64,000 nucleotides of DNA from Aquirufa lenticrescens (GTDB lineage Bacteria; Bacteroidota; Bacteroidia; Cytophagales; Spirosomataceae), in contig NZ_CP049834.1 in NCBI RefSeq assembly GCF_019916085.1, forward strand, positions 976,501 through 1,040,500, written 5' to 3'. Shown in pieces: positions 1 to 9,546 of the stretch; the stretch's first letter is position 1; each line of letters opens with the position of its first letter. Under the pieces are notes generated by a model. It did no database searches. It saw only the letters and a program-made list of their open reading frames with translations, and had not been told where the DNA came from. The translations under genes were made by a program, and so were the position numbers.

Positions 1-42
1 TTTTACTGAGCCTTCTGCAGGCTTTAATGACGATAATTTCAT
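1..42 (-). CDS. rplO: 50S ribosomal protein L15, N-terminal fragment
   Basis: The window edge cuts this gene; only 14 codons are visible, starting MKLSSLKPAEGSVK, which matches the N-terminus of Bacteroidota L15. It follows rpmD by 46 nt on the same strand, the normal spc operon order (rpmD-rplO). L15 is a large-subunit assembly protein. Recognition rests on the short N-terminus plus synteny. Confidence 0.85.
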   Translation of the reverse strand, partial: MKLSSLKPAEGSVK

Positions 43-88
43 TCTAATTGGGGCTTAGCGCTGCTGTTTCCAGCAACTCGCATGTTAA

Positions 89-268
89 TTAAATATTTTC
101 AACTACAATTAAGTGGTTTACGGCACGAATCATACCTGCAATGGCTGGATTCAATTCAACCTCAACACTCTTACGGATTTTACCTAATCCTAAAGCTGCG
201 ATCGTACGTTTTTGTACTTCTGGGCGCTTAATTGCACTTTTAACTTGAGTAATTTTAACTTTAGACAT
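89..268 (-). CDS. rpmD: 50S ribosomal protein L30
   Basis: A 59-residue gene reading MSKVKITQVKSAIKRPEVQK at its start and ending in VENI, with the L30 signature of a short basic alpha-beta protein (RTIAALGLGKIRKSVE, then a central MIRAVNHLIVVEN). The length is normal for bacterial L30. It lies between rpsE and rplO as in nearly all spc operons. The start ATG is at 268, about 34 nt after the rpsE stop. Confidence 0.95.
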   Translation of the reverse strand: MSKVKITQVKSAIKRPEVQKRTIAALGLGKIRKSVEVELNPAIAGMIRAVNHLIVVENI

Positions 269-302
269 TGTATGTTCTATTAGAGAGGCTTACGCGCTCT
301 GA

Positions 303-821
303 TTATCCATTAAATACTTTAGCAACAGAGATTCCACGTTGGAAAGCTACTGAGTGTGGAGCTCTCATCTTAACTAATGCATCGATGGTTGCCTTCACTA
401 CGTTGTGTGGGTTAGATGAACCTTTAGACTTAGCTAAGACATCATGCACACCTACTGATTCTAACACAGCACGCATCGCACCACCGGCGATCAATCCTGT
501 ACCTGGAGCAGCTGGCTTGATTAAAACGAAACCACCAGAGAATTTACCTAATTGCTCGTGAGGAACAGTGTTCTTCAACAAAGGAATTTGGAATAAGTTT
601 TTCTTAGCGTCTTCGATACCTTTAGTGATAGCGTCCGTTACTTCGTTTGCTTTTCCTAAACCGTATCCTACGATACCAGCACCGTCACCTACGACAACGA
701 TTGCTGAGAAACTAAAACGACGACCACCTTTAACTACTTTTGCAACACGGTTGATGGCTACTACTTTCTCCTTCAACTCACCTTCGTTAACCTTTATTGG
801 TTTTGCTTGTAAATGCGACAT
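303..821 (-). CDS. rpsE: 30S ribosomal protein S5
   Basis: A 172-residue S5. The N-terminal double-stranded-RNA-binding-like S5 domain ([21 protein letters not shown], residues about 15-35) is followed by the C-terminal domain with [22 protein letters not shown]5 takes part in mRNA entry and decoding accuracy. It sits between rplR (9 nt gap) and rpmD in the spc part of the operon. The length and start are ordinary. Confidence 0.98.
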   Translation of the reverse strand: MSHLQAKPIKVNEGELKEKVVAINRVAKVVKGGRRFSFSAIVVVGDGAGIVGYGLGKANEVTDAITKGIEDAKKNLFQIPLLKNTVPHEQLGKFSGGFVLIKPAAPGTGLIAGGAMRAVLESVGVHDVLAKSKGSSNPHNVVKATIDALVKMRAPHSVAFQRGISVAKVFNG

Positions 822-830
822 ATCTATTTC

Positions 831-1178
831 TTAAAATTGTAAGCCACCCTCGCGAGCACCTTCAGCTAATGATTTAATTCTTCCGTGATACAAATAACCG
901 TTACGGTCAAAAACTACCTTCTCGATTCCAGCCGCTTTCGCTTTTGCAGCGATTGCTAAACCTACTGTCTTAGCAGCTTCAATGTTGTTGTTCACTTTAT
1001 CTTTTGTGTAAGATGTAGCTGAGAATAAAGTCTTACCAGCTAAATCATCTACTAATTGTGCATACAATGCAGAATTAGAACGATATACAGTTAAACGCGG
1101 ACGCTCCGCTGTTCCTGCGATTTTAGCACGAATCGCACGTTTAATGCGGGTTCTGCGTAAATTTTTGGTTGTTGCCAT
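831..1178 (-). CDS. rplR: 50S ribosomal protein L18
   Basis: A 115-residue L18 that binds 5S rRNA. A basic N-terminus ([17 protein letters not shown]) is followed by [10 protein letters not shown] and ends in the family-typical [17 protein letters not shown]. The length matches the family. It lies between rplF and rpsE in the spc segment. Confidence 0.98.
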   Translation of the reverse strand: MATTKNLRRTRIKRAIRAKIAGTAERPRLTVYRSNSALYAQLVDDLAGKTLFSATSYTKDKVNNNIEAAKTVGLAIAAKAKAAGIEKVVFDRNGYLYHGRIKSLAEGAREGGLQF

Positions 1179-1220
1179 TTGTTAACTTGTTTGTGTGGAT
1201 TTCCGGCCCACGCTTATGAT

Positions 1221-1778
1221 TTATTTTTTACCGCCCGCTTTACCAGCTTTGCGACGTACTTGCTCTCCTAAGAAACGAACACCTTTACCTTTGTATGGTT
1301 CAACTGGACGTAACGACTTGATTTTCGCAGCTACTTGACCGATTAATTGCTTATCAATCGATTTTAACGTAACCATTGGGTTCTTACCTTTCTCCATGGC
1401 AGTTGCAATAGATACTTCAGCAGGAATAGCCATGAAAATCGCGTGAGAGTAACCCAAGCTTAATTCTAAAATATTTCCTTGATTTGTGGCCTTGTAACCA
1501 ACCCCGATGATTTCCAAATCTTTTTGGTAACCTTCACTCACACCCACGACCATGTTATTGATCAAAGAACGATATAAACCATGCATCGCTTTGTGACGTT
1601 TTTGTTCTGTCGGACGAGCCACAGTTAAAATACCTTCTTCGATAGTAATGATCATATCTTGATCAACTTGTTGTGACAAAGTTCCTTTAGGACCTTTCAC
1701 TGTCACTAAATTACCAGCGCTCACGTCTACAGTAACTCCTGCAGGGATAGTGATAATCTTCTTTCCAATTCTTGACAT
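1221..1778 (-). CDS. rplF: 50S ribosomal protein L6
   Basis: A 185-residue L6 with the tandem duplicated L6 fold: MSRIGKKIITIPAGVTV at the N-terminus, and the C-terminal signature RPVEPYKGKGVRFLGEQVRRKAGK. It binds helix 97 of 23S rRNA near the factor-binding site. Gene order rpsH-rplF-rplR is canonical. The GK-rich C-terminal tail is normal. Confidence 0.98.
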   Translation of the reverse strand: MSRIGKKIITIPAGVTVDVSAGNLVTVKGPKGTLSQQVDQDMIITIEEGILTVARPTEQKRHKAMHGLYRSLINNMVVGVSEGYQKDLEIIGVGYKATNQGNILELSLGYSHAIFMAIPAEVSIATAMEKGKNPMVTLKSIDKQLIGQVAAKIKSLRPVEPYKGKGVRFLGEQVRRKAGKAGGKK

Positions 1779-1836
1779 TAGACTTTAATTATAGCTTAAA
1801 TTCCGAGATTGCTCTCCTTTCAGCGTGAAACAATTA

Positions 1837-2232
1837 TTAATATACGTAACAAAGTACTTCTCCACCTACGTGTAAAGTACGAGCTTCTTTATCTGTGATT
1901 ACTCCCTTAGAAGTAGACAAGATAGCGATACCCAATCCGTTCAATACACGTGGTAACTCTTCAGCACCATTGTATTTACGAAGACCTGGCTTAGAGATAC
2001 GAGTCAAGTTAACGATAGCAGGTTGCTTCGTAACTGAGTTGTATTTCAACGCAATTTTGATGGTTCCCTGTACGGATGAATCATCGAATTTATAGTTTGA
2101 AATGTATCCTTTATCAAAAAGTACTTTCGTAATTTCCTTTTTAATGTTGGAAGCAGGAATTTCAACTACCCTATGGCGTGCCTTCAAGGCATTTCTCAAT
2201 CGGGTTAAATAATCTGCTATTGGATCTGTCAT
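1837..2232 (-). CDS. rpsH: 30S ribosomal protein S8
   Basis: A 131-residue S8, [20 protein letters not shown] through EVLCYVY, with the C-terminal S8 motif [20 protein letters not shown]. The frame stays open 14 codons further upstream, but the ATG at 2232 is chosen because [11 protein letters not shown] is the conserved S8 N-terminus. In E. coli S8 represses translation of the spc operon; whether this holds here is unknown. Confidence 0.97.
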   Translation of the reverse strand: MTDPIADYLTRLRNALKARHRVVEIPASNIKKEITKVLFDKGYISNYKFDDSSVQGTIKIALKYNSVTKQPAIVNLTRISKPGLRKYNGAEELPRVLNGLGIAILSTSKGVITDKEARTLHVGGEVLCYVY

Positions 2233-2308
2233 TGTTTTTAAATTTGCCGCAGGTCTTTTAAAATGGGCCTGCAAAATTACAAAAATGAATTTAATTAATC
2301 AAATATTA

Positions 2309-2578
2309 TTACCAGCTTGATTTAGTTACACCTGGAATCAAACCATTGGATGCCATTTCACGGAACGTAACACGGCTAATACCGAACTTACGCATATATC
2401 CACGAGGACGTCCTGTTAATTTACAACGGTTGTGTAAACGTACAGGAGATGCATTTTTTGGAAGTTTATCCAATCCAACGTAATCTCCAGCTGCTTTTAA
2501 AGCTGCGCGCTTCACTGCATATTTTGCAACTGCTGCTTCGCGTTTTCTTTCTCTTGCTTTTACTGACTCTTTAGCCAT
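2309..2578 (-). CDS. rpsN: 30S ribosomal protein S14 (long, zinc-independent type)
   Basis: An 89-residue S14 of the long form: [20 protein letters not shown] at the start and the C-terminal [20 protein letters not shown]. Only one cysteine is present in that region, so the four-Cys zinc ribbon of the short paralogue is absent. It lies between rplE and rpsH as expected. Confidence 0.97.
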   Translation of the reverse strand: MAKESVKARERKREAAVAKYAVKRAALKAAGDYVGLDKLPKNASPVRLHNRCKLTGRPRGYMRKFGISRVTFREMASNGLIPGVTKSSW

Positions 2579-2621
2579 TTTGTAAAAATTTAAAGGTTTT
2601 TATGAAAGCCTAAAGGGCTAT

Positions 2622-3176
2622 TTATTTTTTTTGATTTGCAAAAGGCATTCCAACCGCTGCTAATAAAGCATAAGCTTCTTCATCTGTTCCGGCAGTCGTC
2701 ACAAACGTGATGTCCATACCAGAGATTTTGCTTACTTTATCGATTGAAATTTCAGGGAAGATAATTTGCTCTTTCACCCCTAAAGTATAATTTCCACGAC
2801 CATCAAATCCTTTTTCAGAGATTCCTTTAAAGTCACGAACACGTGCTAAAGAAACTGTTGTTAAACGATCTAAGAATTCGTACATCTTATCTCCACGTAA
2901 CGTTACTTTCACACCGATAGGCATATCTTCACGTAACTTAAAGTTCGAGATAGCTTTCTTAGAGATCGTAGCTACCGCCTTTTGACCAGCGATTTGTGTA
3001 ATTTCTTCGATAGCGATATCAATTAATTTCTTGTCCGACACCGCGGCTCCTACACCCTTATTGATTACGATTTTAGTAATCTTAGGCACTTGCATGATAG
3101 ACTTGTACTGAAACTTTTCTTTTAAGCTTGGTACAACCTCCTTAACAAAACGTTCTTTTAATCTAGGTACTGCCAT
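2622..3176 (-). CDS. rplE: 50S ribosomal protein L5
   Basis: A 184-residue L5 (5S rRNA binding, contacts the P-site tRNA). The start chosen is the ATG at 3176, giving [20 protein letters not shown]; an upstream in-frame start would add ten residues not typical of the family. The signature [21 protein letters not shown] is followed by a C-terminal [20 protein letters not shown]. Canonical position after rplX. Confidence 0.96.
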   Translation of the reverse strand: MAVPRLKERFVKEVVPSLKEKFQYKSIMQVPKITKIVINKGVGAAVSDKKLIDIAIEEITQIAGQKAVATISKKAISNFKLREDMPIGVKVTLRGDKMYEFLDRLTTVSLARVRDFKGISEKGFDGRGNYTLGVKEQIIFPEISIDKVSKISGMDITFVTTAGTDEEAYALLAAVGMPFANQKK

Positions 3177-3219
3177 TGTAGTATATTTTGTGGATTTCCG
3201 ACCCACGGTTAAGTTCTAA

Positions 3220-3555
3220 TTATGCGATAAATTTACCTGTCGCTTTTGAATAGCGTTGTAATTTACCTTTCTCGTTCAATTTACGACCTGTACGTACAGG
3301 CTTTCCATTTTCTACTACCATTAGGTTAGAGATGTGGATTGAACCCTCACGCTTTTCGATTCCTCCTTGAGGATTAGCTGCAGATGGCTTAACGTGCTTT
3401 GTCTGCAAGTTAGCTCCTTCTACGATTGCACGAGATTTTTCAACGATCACTTGAGTGATAACACCTGTTTTGCCTTTCGCATTACCTGCGATCACTTGAA
3501 CAGTATCTCCTTTTTTAACGTGCAATTTTGCTGGTTTACTTGTATTTTTTTCCAT
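3220..3555 (-). CDS. rplX: 50S ribosomal protein L24
   Basis: A 111-residue L24 with the KOW motif (KKGDTVQVIAGNAKGKTGVI, residues about 14-33) and a C-terminal GRKLNEKGKLQRYSKATGKF. It is one of the assembly-initiating large-subunit proteins. The N-terminal extension MEKNTSKPAK is slightly longer than in E. coli. It lies between rplN and rplE. Confidence 0.97.
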   Translation of the reverse strand: MEKNTSKPAKLHVKKGDTVQVIAGNAKGKTGVITQVIVEKSRAIVEGANLQTKHVKPSAANPQGGIEKREGSIHISNLMVVENGKPVRTGRKLNEKGKLQRYSKATGKFIA

Positions 3556-3596
3556 TGTATGATTATTAAATTGGGTTCACCCAATATCTCATCTAA

Positions 3597-3965
3597 TTAT
3601 AAAACTTCAGGGGCTAGGGAAACAATTTTCATGAATCCTGCATCACGCAACTCACGCGCAACTGGCCCGAAAATACGAGTTCCTCTCGGCTCATCATTTG
3701 CGTTTAATAAAACGGCTGCGTTATCTTCGAAACGAATATATGAACCATCTTTACGACGAATTTCTTTCTTCACACGAACAACTACTGCTCTTGAAACGGT
3801 TCCTTTCTTCATATTAGAAGAAGAAAGAGCTGACTTCACAGAAACGACAATTTTATCTCCAATAGAAGCGTATCTTTTGCCAGTACCGCCTAAAACGCGA
3901 ATGACTAAAACTTCTTTTGCTCCAGAATTATCCGCTACACCCAATCTTGATTCTTGCTGTAACAT
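3597..3965 (-). CDS. rplN: 50S ribosomal protein L14
   Basis: A 122-residue L14, exactly the usual length. It starts [20 protein letters not shown], the L14 N-terminal signature, and ends with [23 protein letters not shown]. It forms a subunit bridge with 16S rRNA. It is the first gene of the classical spc half, after rpsQ. Confidence 0.98.
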   Translation of the reverse strand: MLQQESRLGVADNSGAKEVLVIRVLGGTGKRYASIGDKIVVSVKSALSSSNMKKGTVSRAVVVRVKKEIRRKDGSYIRFEDNAAVLLNANDEPRGTRIFGPVARELRDAGFMKIVSLAPEVL

Positions 3966-4009
3966 TATATTTGATCTTTAAATTTTAAATTTTGTATAAC
4001 AATATAGAA

Positions 4010-4267
4010 TTACTTCGCTTTAGCGACTACTTCTATTAATCTCCAACACTTGTTTTTAGAAAGAGGACGAGTTTCCATCACTTTCACTGTGTCACCGATT
4101 CCGCACTCGTTGTTCTCATCGTGTGCCATCAATTTTGTTGTTTTCTGTACGAACTTTCCGTACAATGGGTGCTTAACCTTACGGTCAACGGTAATGGTGA
4201 TAGATTTATCCATCTTGTTACTCACCACTTTCCCAATTCTTACTTTTCTCAGGTTTCTTTCTTCCAT
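4010..4267 (-). CDS. rpsQ: 30S ribosomal protein S17
   Basis: An 85-residue S17 with the OB-fold core: [19 protein letters not shown], then [20 protein letters not shown] and [19 protein letters not shown]. It binds 16S rRNA helices 7 and 11. It lies between rpmC and rplN, the S10-spc junction. Confidence 0.98.
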   Translation of the reverse strand: MEERNLRKVRIGKVVSNKMDKSITITVDRKVKHPLYGKFVQKTTKLMAHDENNECGIGDTVKVMETRPLSKNKCWRLIEVVAKAK

Positions 4268-4335
4268 GGTTGTTGGATTACTTGTTAAACAATTGGTCGA
4301 TAGCGTATTTGAACCGACCTATTAAAAATTAATAA

Positions 4336-4527
4336 TTAAGCTTTTGTTGCCGCGCTTAGAGCAGTTTCTAATTTCGCGATCAATTTACGGTTTTGACGAA
4401 TGCGCATTGGATTCTCAATCGGTGAAATAGCGTGAGCTAATTTCAAACGAGAGATGTTCTCTTGCTCAGCAGCGATCTGCTTCTTTAATTCTTCAACTCC
4501 TAATTTTTGTATTTCTGCGTTTTTCAT
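4336..4527 (-). CDS. rpmC: 50S ribosomal protein L29
   Basis: A 63-residue L29, two long helices: MKNAEIQKLGVEELKKQIAA and the conserved IENPMRIRQNRKLIAKLETAL. It lies at the peptide exit tunnel next to L23. Length and position (rplP-rpmC-rpsQ) are normal. Confidence 0.97.
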   Translation of the reverse strand: MKNAEIQKLGVEELKKQIAAEQENISRLKLAHAISPIENPMRIRQNRKLIAKLETALSAATKA

Positions 4528-4568
4528 AACAATGTTATTTGGATGTATTAAACTGTGGGTTTAATATC

Positions 4569-4988
4569 CTATTCTGAATAATCTCTACGAACAACAAACT
4601 TCGTACGCATTGGCAACTTTTGTGCTGCTAAGCGTAAAGCCTCTTGAGCAACCGCCAAAGGTACACCTGACGATTCAAACAAGATAGTTCCTGGGCGAAC
4701 ATTAGCTACCCAATACTCAGGAGCACCTTTACCCTTACCCATACGAACCTCTGCAGGCTTCTTAGTGATAGGTTTGTCAGGGAAAACACGGATCCAAACT
4801 TGTCCTTCACGTTTCATAGCACGGGTTACCGAGATACGAGCTGCTTCAATTTGACGAGCGGTGATACGACCTGGCTCTAAAGATTTAATAGCGAATGATC
4901 CAAAATCAATCTCGTGGCCACGGGTTGCAACACCTCTAACGCGACCTTTTTGTTGCTTACGAAATTTCGTTCTTTTTGGTTGTAACAT
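4569..4988 (-). CDS. rplP: 50S ribosomal protein L16
   Basis: A 139-residue L16, [20 protein letters not shown] through [10 protein letters not shown], with the central [20 protein letters not shown] and the [19 protein letters not shown] motif. It helps organise the A-site and the 5S rRNA region. It lies between rpsC and rpmC. Confidence 0.98.
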   Translation of the reverse strand: MLQPKRTKFRKQQKGRVRGVATRGHEIDFGSFAIKSLEPGRITARQIEAARISVTRAMKREGQVWIRVFPDKPITKKPAEVRMGKGKGAPEYWVANVRPGTILFESSGVPLAVAQEALRLAAQKLPMRTKFVVRRDYSE

Positions 4989-5023
4989 CTTCTTATAAGT
5001 CTAATATCTAATTCAAATATATT

Positions 5024-5842
5024 TTATCGCTTTCCACCACGGCCACGGTTCGCACCGCCAGCACCTGGTTTGTTACGGTCTCCACCTTGATCTGCTCCTT
5101 CTGGACGACGGCCACGACCACGGTCATCACCACGTCCACGAGGTCCACGATCACCACCGCGAGAATCCGCTGCAGTTGATTGTAATCCCATGTTTGCATT
5201 AGGAGATAAATCTGGCTTACCAAAAACTTCACCACGGAATACCCATACCTTAATACCGATCTTTCCGTAAACTGTTAAAGCTTCAGAGATAGCGTAATCA
5301 ACATCCGCACGAAGTGTGTGAAGAGGAATACGACCTTCTTTGTATCCTTCAGAACGCGCCATTTCAGCACCACCTAAACGACCTGATAATTTTAATTTAA
5401 TTCCTTGCGCACCTACACGCATCGCTGACGCGATAGCTTGCTTCATCGCACGACGGAAAGAAATACGAGCTTGTAATTGTTGAGCGATAGCTTCACCGAT
5501 TAATTTCGCATCGATTTCTGGACGCTTAATCTCAAAGATGTTGATTTGAACATCTTTACCCGTGATTTTCTTTAACTCTTCTTTTACTTTATCTACCTCA
5601 GCACCTTGCTTTCCGATAACCACACCAGCACGAGCCGTGTTGATTGTCAAAGTGATGCGCTTTAAGGTACGCTCAATAATAACTTTTGAGATAGATCCTT
5701 TTGGAATACGAGCGGCTACGTACTTTCTGATTTTCTCGTCTTCGACAAGCTTATCAGCGAAAGTTTTACCTCCGTACCAATTAGAATCCCAACCTCTCAC
5801 GATACCTAATCTTAATCCAATAGGGTTAATTTTTTGTCCCAT
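5024..5842 (-). CDS. rpsC: 30S ribosomal protein S3 with a Gly/Arg-rich C-terminal tail
   Basis: A 272-residue S3. The KH domain (residues about 40-105, including [20 protein letters not shown]) and the C-terminal S3 domain ([20 protein letters not shown]) are intact; these form the mRNA entry helicase site with S4 and S5. The protein is longer than a typical bacterial S3 because of a tail from about residue 220 rich in Gly, Arg and Asp ([20 protein letters not shown] and on), similar in composition to RGG RNA-binding tails. The tail is in frame and continuous with the gene. Confidence 0.97.
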   Translation of the reverse strand: MGQKINPIGLRLGIVRGWDSNWYGGKTFADKLVEDEKIRKYVAARIPKGSISKVIIERTLKRITLTINTARAGVVIGKQGAEVDKVKEELKKITGKDVQINIFEIKRPEIDAKLIGEAIAQQLQARISFRRAMKQAIASAMRVGAQGIKLKLSGRLGGAEMARSEGYKEGRIPLHTLRADVDYAISEALTVYGKIGIKVWVFRGEVFGKPDLSPNANMGLQSTAADSRGGDRGPRGRGDDRGRGRRPEGADQGGDRNKPGAGGANRGRGGKR

Positions 5843-5865
5843 TTCTTGTTTTATCTAATAGTCTA

Positions 5866-6240
5866 TTATTCTGCTGAACTGGTTACTAAAGCAGGAGCCT
5901 CTGAAGAAGCCACTACAATAGTGATGTGATTTGAACGCTTCAAGATGCGGTGACCTCTTCCTTGCGGAGCAGGACGTAAACGCTTAATCGAAGCACCTCC
6001 GTCTACGAAAATCGTCTTGATAAACAAGTCAGCTTCCTCAATTTTAGCATCGACATGCTTGTTTTGCCAGTTAGAAACCGCAGAGAGTAATAATTTCTCT
6101 ATCGATTTAGCACCAACTTTGGGCTCAAATTTTAAGATACCCAACGCTTTGGATACTTTCTGTCCACGTACCATGTCTGCGACAATACGCATCTTCTGCG
6201 GCGACGTAGGAACATTTCTTAATTTAGCAATTGCTTCCAT
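5866..6240 (-). CDS. rplV: 50S ribosomal protein L22
   Basis: A 124-residue L22. The start used is the ATG at 6240 (MEAIAKLRNVPTSPQKMRIV); a TTG two codons upstream is in frame but less likely. The C-terminal hairpin motif RLRPAPQGRGHRILKRSNHI lines the exit tunnel and is complete, followed by a short Ala/Ser-rich end. It lies between rpsS and rpsC. Confidence 0.96.
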   Translation of the reverse strand: MEAIAKLRNVPTSPQKMRIVADMVRGQKVSKALGILKFEPKVGAKSIEKLLLSAVSNWQNKHVDAKIEEADLFIKTIFVDGGASIKRLRPAPQGRGHRILKRSNHITIVVASSEAPALVTSSAE

Positions 6241-6275
6241 TTTCAATATTGATTAAGACCCGAGAGTCTATCTAT

Positions 6276-6554
6276 TTACCTTTTACCTTTGTCTTTTTTC
6301 GCCACGTGACCACGGAAGTTACGTGTTGGAGAGAACTCACCTAATTTGTGACCTACCATATTTTCAGTTGCAAAAACAGGGATAAATTTATTCCCGTTGT
6401 GTACTGCGAATGTGTGACCTACGAAATCTGGAGAGATCATTGAACGTCTAGACCATGTTTTAATCACGGATTTCTTTCCGGATTCGTTCATAGCCTGAAC
6501 CTTGTTATCAAGGCGGTAATCAATGTAAGGACCTTTTTTTAGTGAACGTGCCAT
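6276..6554 (-). CDS. rpsS: 30S ribosomal protein S19
   Basis: A 92-residue S19: [20 protein letters not shown], then [20 protein letters not shown] and [20 protein letters not shown]. It sits in the 30S head and contacts S13. The gap after rplB is only 4 nt. Confidence 0.98.
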   Translation of the reverse strand: MARSLKKGPYIDYRLDNKVQAMNESGKKSVIKTWSRRSMISPDFVGHTFAVHNGNKFIPVFATENMVGHKLGEFSPTRNFRGHVAKKDKGKR

Positions 6555-6558
6555 CTAA

Positions 6559-7386
6559 CTATTTTTTTCTTCTACTGATGATAAGACGATTAGTGTTTTT
6601 CTTTGGACTACGAGTTTTCTTACCCTTAGCCAATAAACCGTTACGAGAACGTGGGTGACCTCCTGAAGAGCGACCCTCACCACCACCCATAGGGTGATCA
6701 ACTGGGTTCATTACAACACCACGAACACGTGGACGACGACCTAACCAACGGTGACGTCCTGCTTTACCTAAGTTCACGTTCATGTGATCCGAGTTAGATA
6801 CTGTACCGATTGTCGCAAGACAACGAGCAAGTACCATACGCATCTCACCTGAAGGCAATTTCAAGGTTGCATATTTTCCATCACGTGCTAACAATTGAGC
6901 GTACGTACCAGCAGAACGAGCCATTTCAGCTCCTTTACCAGGTTGTAATTCGATTGCGTGCACTAATGTACCTAATGGGATGTTTGCCAAAGGCAATGCA
7001 TTTCCCACCTCTGGAGCTACTTTCTCTCCTGAGATAACTGTTTGACCCACCTGGATACCAGCTGGTGCCAAAATATAAGATTTCTGACCGTCTGTATACT
7101 CAATAAGAGCGATACGAGAAGTACGGTTAGGATCGTATTCTACTGTTAATACCGTTGCAGGAACGTCAAATTTCAAACGAGCGAAATCAATCACACGGTA
7201 ACGACGCTTGTGACCACCACCGATGTAACGCATCGAGCGACGACCATCTGCATTTCTACCACCCGTTCTTTTGATCGGTTCTAGTAAAGGCTTGTACGGT
7301 TTGTCCGTAGTAATCTCCTCGAACGTCGGCGCGATGCGGTGACGTTGTCCTGGAGTTGTTGGTTTAATTTTTTTAATTGCTGCCAT
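6559..7386 (-). CDS. rplB: 50S ribosomal protein L2
   Basis: A 275-residue L2 at the peptidyl-transferase centre. It has an OB-like N-terminal domain, an SH3-like domain with [20 protein letters not shown], and the C-terminal catalytic-loop signature [20 protein letters not shown] containing the conserved histidine. The length is usual. It lies between rplW and rpsS. Confidence 0.98.
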   Translation of the reverse strand: MAAIKKIKPTTPGQRHRIAPTFEEITTDKPYKPLLEPIKRTGGRNADGRRSMRYIGGGHKRRYRVIDFARLKFDVPATVLTVEYDPNRTSRIALIEYTDGQKSYILAPAGIQVGQTVISGEKVAPEVGNALPLANIPLGTLVHAIELQPGKGAEMARSAGTYAQLLARDGKYATLKLPSGEMRMVLARCLATIGTVSNSDHMNVNLGKAGRHRWLGRRPRVRGVVMNPVDHPMGGGEGRSSGGHPRSRNGLLAKGKKTRSPKKNTNRLIISRRKK

Positions 7387-7431
7387 TTAATTAGTTCAAT
7401 TTATCGGGATGAACCCCCTTAGTTTTTTTAA

Positions 7432-7719
7432 TTAGATTCCTTGGTAGAAGTCAATTACTTCACCTGGAGCTACTGTTACAATTGCTTTCTTGATCGTAGA
7501 AGTACGTCCAGAAGTGACTTTGGTACGTGTAGACTTGGATTTTACTTTTCCAATCTGACGCATTGTTCTCACATCTTGAACATCAACACCGTACATCTTC
7601 TTCACCTCTTTGGCAATCTCAATCTTATTTGCTGTCAACTCAACAACAAACGTGTATTGGCCTTTCTCTTGCATGGCTTGCGACTTTTCAGTCAAGGCCG
7701 GACGTTTAATAATGCCCAT
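7432..7719 (-). CDS. rplW: 50S ribosomal protein L23
   Basis: A 95-residue L23: IIKRPALTEKSQAMQEKGQY, then KEVKKMYGVDVQDVRTMRQI. It is the docking site for trigger factor and SRP at the tunnel exit. Order rplD-rplW-rplB is canonical. Confidence 0.97.
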   Translation of the reverse strand: MGIIKRPALTEKSQAMQEKGQYTFVVELTANKIEIAKEVKKMYGVDVQDVRTMRQIGKVKSKSTRTKVTSGRTSTIKKAIVTVAPGEVIDFYQGI

Positions 7720-7755
7720 TTTTATTTTCGTTTATAACAGAAAATCTTCTGTCAA

Positions 7756-8385
7756 TTAGTTACTGAATGATGACTCAATTTTTTCAATCGCTGCAGTCGT
7801 GATTAACAATTTACCTGCATTCACTAAATCGTATGTGTTCACATCTCCGGCAGTTGTTACTTTCGTTTTTGGAACGTTACGACCAGATAATACGACATTC
7901 TTATCAACTTCTGGAGTGATCAATAATGTTTTTGTGTTATCTAATTGAAGCGCTTTTAACATTGCTAAATACGCTTTAGTTTGTGGCGTTGCGAAAGAAA
8001 CTGAATCCAAGATCGCGATATCTCCACTCTGAGCCTTAGCAGCCAAAGCTGATTGGCGAGCCAATGCTTTCACTTTCTTGTTCAATTTGAAGTGATAATC
8101 ACGTGGGCGTGGTCCGAAGATACGTCCACCACCTTTCATCAAAGGTGATTTCATTGAACCTGCACGCGCACCACCCGTACCTTTTTGTTTCTTAATCTTG
8201 CGAGTCGAGCGAGAAACCTCTGCACGCTCTTTCGCTTTGTGAGTTCCTTGACGTTGGTTAGCTAAATATTGCTTCACATCTAAGTAAACCACATGCTCGT
8301 TAGGAACGATACCAAAGATTTCGTCAGAAAGAGTAATTTTCTTTCCGGTATCTTTTCCTGCTATGTTATATACTGATAATTCCAT
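7756..8385 (-). CDS. rplD: 50S ribosomal protein L4
   Basis: A 209-residue L4. The tunnel-lining loop STRKIKKQKGTGGARAGSMK and the motif GGGRIFGPRPRDYHFKLNKK are present. In E. coli L4 binds the S10 operon leader and represses its own operon. The leader upstream of rplC here is structured (see that entry), but no homologous L4 site was recognised. Confidence 0.97.
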   Translation of the reverse strand: MELSVYNIAGKDTGKKITLSDEIFGIVPNEHVVYLDVKQYLANQRQGTHKAKERAEVSRSTRKIKKQKGTGGARAGSMKSPLMKGGGRIFGPRPRDYHFKLNKKVKALARQSALAAKAQSGDIAILDSVSFATPQTKAYLAMLKALQLDNTKTLLITPEVDKNVVLSGRNVPKTKVTTAGDVNTYDLVNAGKLLITTAAIEKIESSFSN

Positions 8386-8422
8386 GTTTCAGAATGTCTA
8401 TTGTTTAGGCTAGGCCCAATTT

Positions 8423-9040
8423 TTAATTTTCAATGATTACGTATGAGTTCTTAGCTCCAGGTACTGATCCAGAAACTACTACTAAGTTTTTCTCTGGATA
8501 GATTCTCAAAACTTGTAAGTTTTGAACCTTTACACGATTACCACCTGTACGACCCGCCATGCGTAAGCCTTTGAATACACGAGATGGGAATGAACACGCA
8601 CCAATTGAACCTGGGTGACGACCGCGGTTATGCTGACCGTGAGTTTGACCACCCACACCGGCAAATCCGTGACGCTTAACAACACCTTGGAAACCTTTAC
8701 CTTTAGAAGTACCCACTACGTCAACGTAAGTGTCTAGCTCTAGCATTTCAACCGTTAAAACATCCCCTAATGCAAGAGGCTGCTCAAACGTGCGAAATTC
8801 TACCAACTTTTTCTTAGGAGTAGTATTTGCTTTCTTGAAGTGACCCAACAAAGATTTTGTTGTGTGCTTTTCTTTTTTCTCACCGTAGCCGATTTGAACA
8901 GCGTTATAGCCTTCTTTCTCTACAGTTTTCACTTGTGTAACCACACAAGGACCGGCTTCAATTAGCGTACATGGAACAGCTTTACCGTCTTCCATGTATA
9001 GGCTAGTCATACCGACTTTTTTACCAATAATTCCTGACAT
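8423..9040 (-). CDS. rplC: 50S ribosomal protein L3
   Basis: A 205-residue L3: [20 protein letters not shown] at the start, and the central signature [20 protein letters not shown] followed by [20 protein letters not shown], the loop that reaches the peptidyl-transferase centre. It is the first gene of the operon here; rpsJ, which precedes rplC in most bacteria, is not upstream in this window. Confidence 0.97.
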   Translation of the reverse strand: MSGIIGKKVGMTSLYMEDGKAVPCTLIEAGPCVVTQVKTVEKEGYNAVQIGYGEKKEKHTTKSLLGHFKKANTTPKKKLVEFRTFEQPLALGDVLTVEMLELDTYVDVVGTSKGKGFQGVVKRHGFAGVGGQTHGQHNRGRHPGSIGACSFPSRVFKGLRMAGRTGGNRVKVQNLQVLRIYPEKNLVVVSGSVPGAKNSYVIIEN

Positions 9041-9400
9041 AATATGTTAATATTTAAAATATAAATATGCTTACAAGGCTAACGTGGCTTGTTGTAAGAC
9101 TTTTATTCAAAATCATCGTTCAACTGAACGTGATATAGGAATCTAAACAATAAAAAAAGCAGAATTGGTATAAGGCGACAAGATGGACCCACTGTGGATA
9201 ACAGTGAAAAAACACCTTGTGTAGCTTAATATTTAATTAATGGGCTGGGCATTCAACGGTCATTAATCAATACCAGTTCTAACACAAAAATCAAGCTTTC
9301 CTCGATTTAAGACCTGTTTGACATGCATTTTATGTGTTTTAAATAAATTCGGGAAGTTCTGCCAACCTCTCTCTGAATAAAAAACTGCGTTTGTCGAACG
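9041..9400 (-). ncRNA. Structured 5' leader of the rplC operon (candidate)
   Basis: About 360 nt lie between the predicted transcription start and the rplC ATG. Three inverted repeats are visible: CTTACAA/TTGTAAG (9070-9076 with 9092-9098), CGTTCA-N2-TGAACG (9117-9130), and a nested pair CACTGT/ACAGTG (9190-9195 with 9201-9206) inside ACAAG/CTTGT (9178-9182 with 9216-9220). On the transcribed strand a T-run follows the nested hairpin about 30 nt later (9151-9157), which might act as an attenuator. A 21-codon reading frame (9263-9328) also lies in the leader. A regulatory role is inferred from length and structure only. Confidence 0.45.
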
Positions 9401-9406
9401 GGAGTG

Positions 9407-9436
9407 CAAAGGTAGGAAAAAAAATAATACAAACAA
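9407..9436 (-). promoter_or_regulatory. Promoter of the rplC (S10-spc) operon
   Basis: Read on the minus strand this is TTG (9436-9434), a 19-nt spacer, then TACCTTTG (9414-9407), a full match to the Bacteroidota -33/-7 consensus (TTG...TAnnTTTG). A T-rich spacer lies between. Transcription should start near 9400. No other gene lies between it and rplC. Confidence 0.75.
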
Positions 9437-9478
9437 GAGGGTGAGTAAAAATATTTTGAGAATCAAGCAATTAGTAGT

Positions 9479-9546
9479 CAGTATCCAGTAGTCAGTAGTC
9501 AGGGGACAGGGAATGGTGAATGGTAAATGGTAAATGGTGAATGATC
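9479..9546. repeat. Heptanucleotide repeat array (CAGTAGT class, then AATGGTA class)
   Basis: Strict 7-bp periodicity: CAGTATC, CAGTAGT, CAGTAGT, CAGGGGA, then AATGGTG, AATGGTA, AATGGTA, AATGGTG, AATGATC. Two different heptamer sequences adjoin without losing the 7-bp step. It lies upstream of the rplC operon promoter, in the gap before fba. Confidence 0.85.

Noticed and set aside
3367-3981. 204-codon plus-strand frame across rplX-rplN
   Set aside because: Antisense to two clear ribosomal protein genes, with no family resemblance.
9263-9466. A 67-codon minus-strand frame upstream of rplC
   Set aside because: Its start lies upstream of the predicted transcription start (about 9400), the sequence matches nothing recognisable, and the promoter and leader explain the region better. 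Only its last 21 codons could be on the message.
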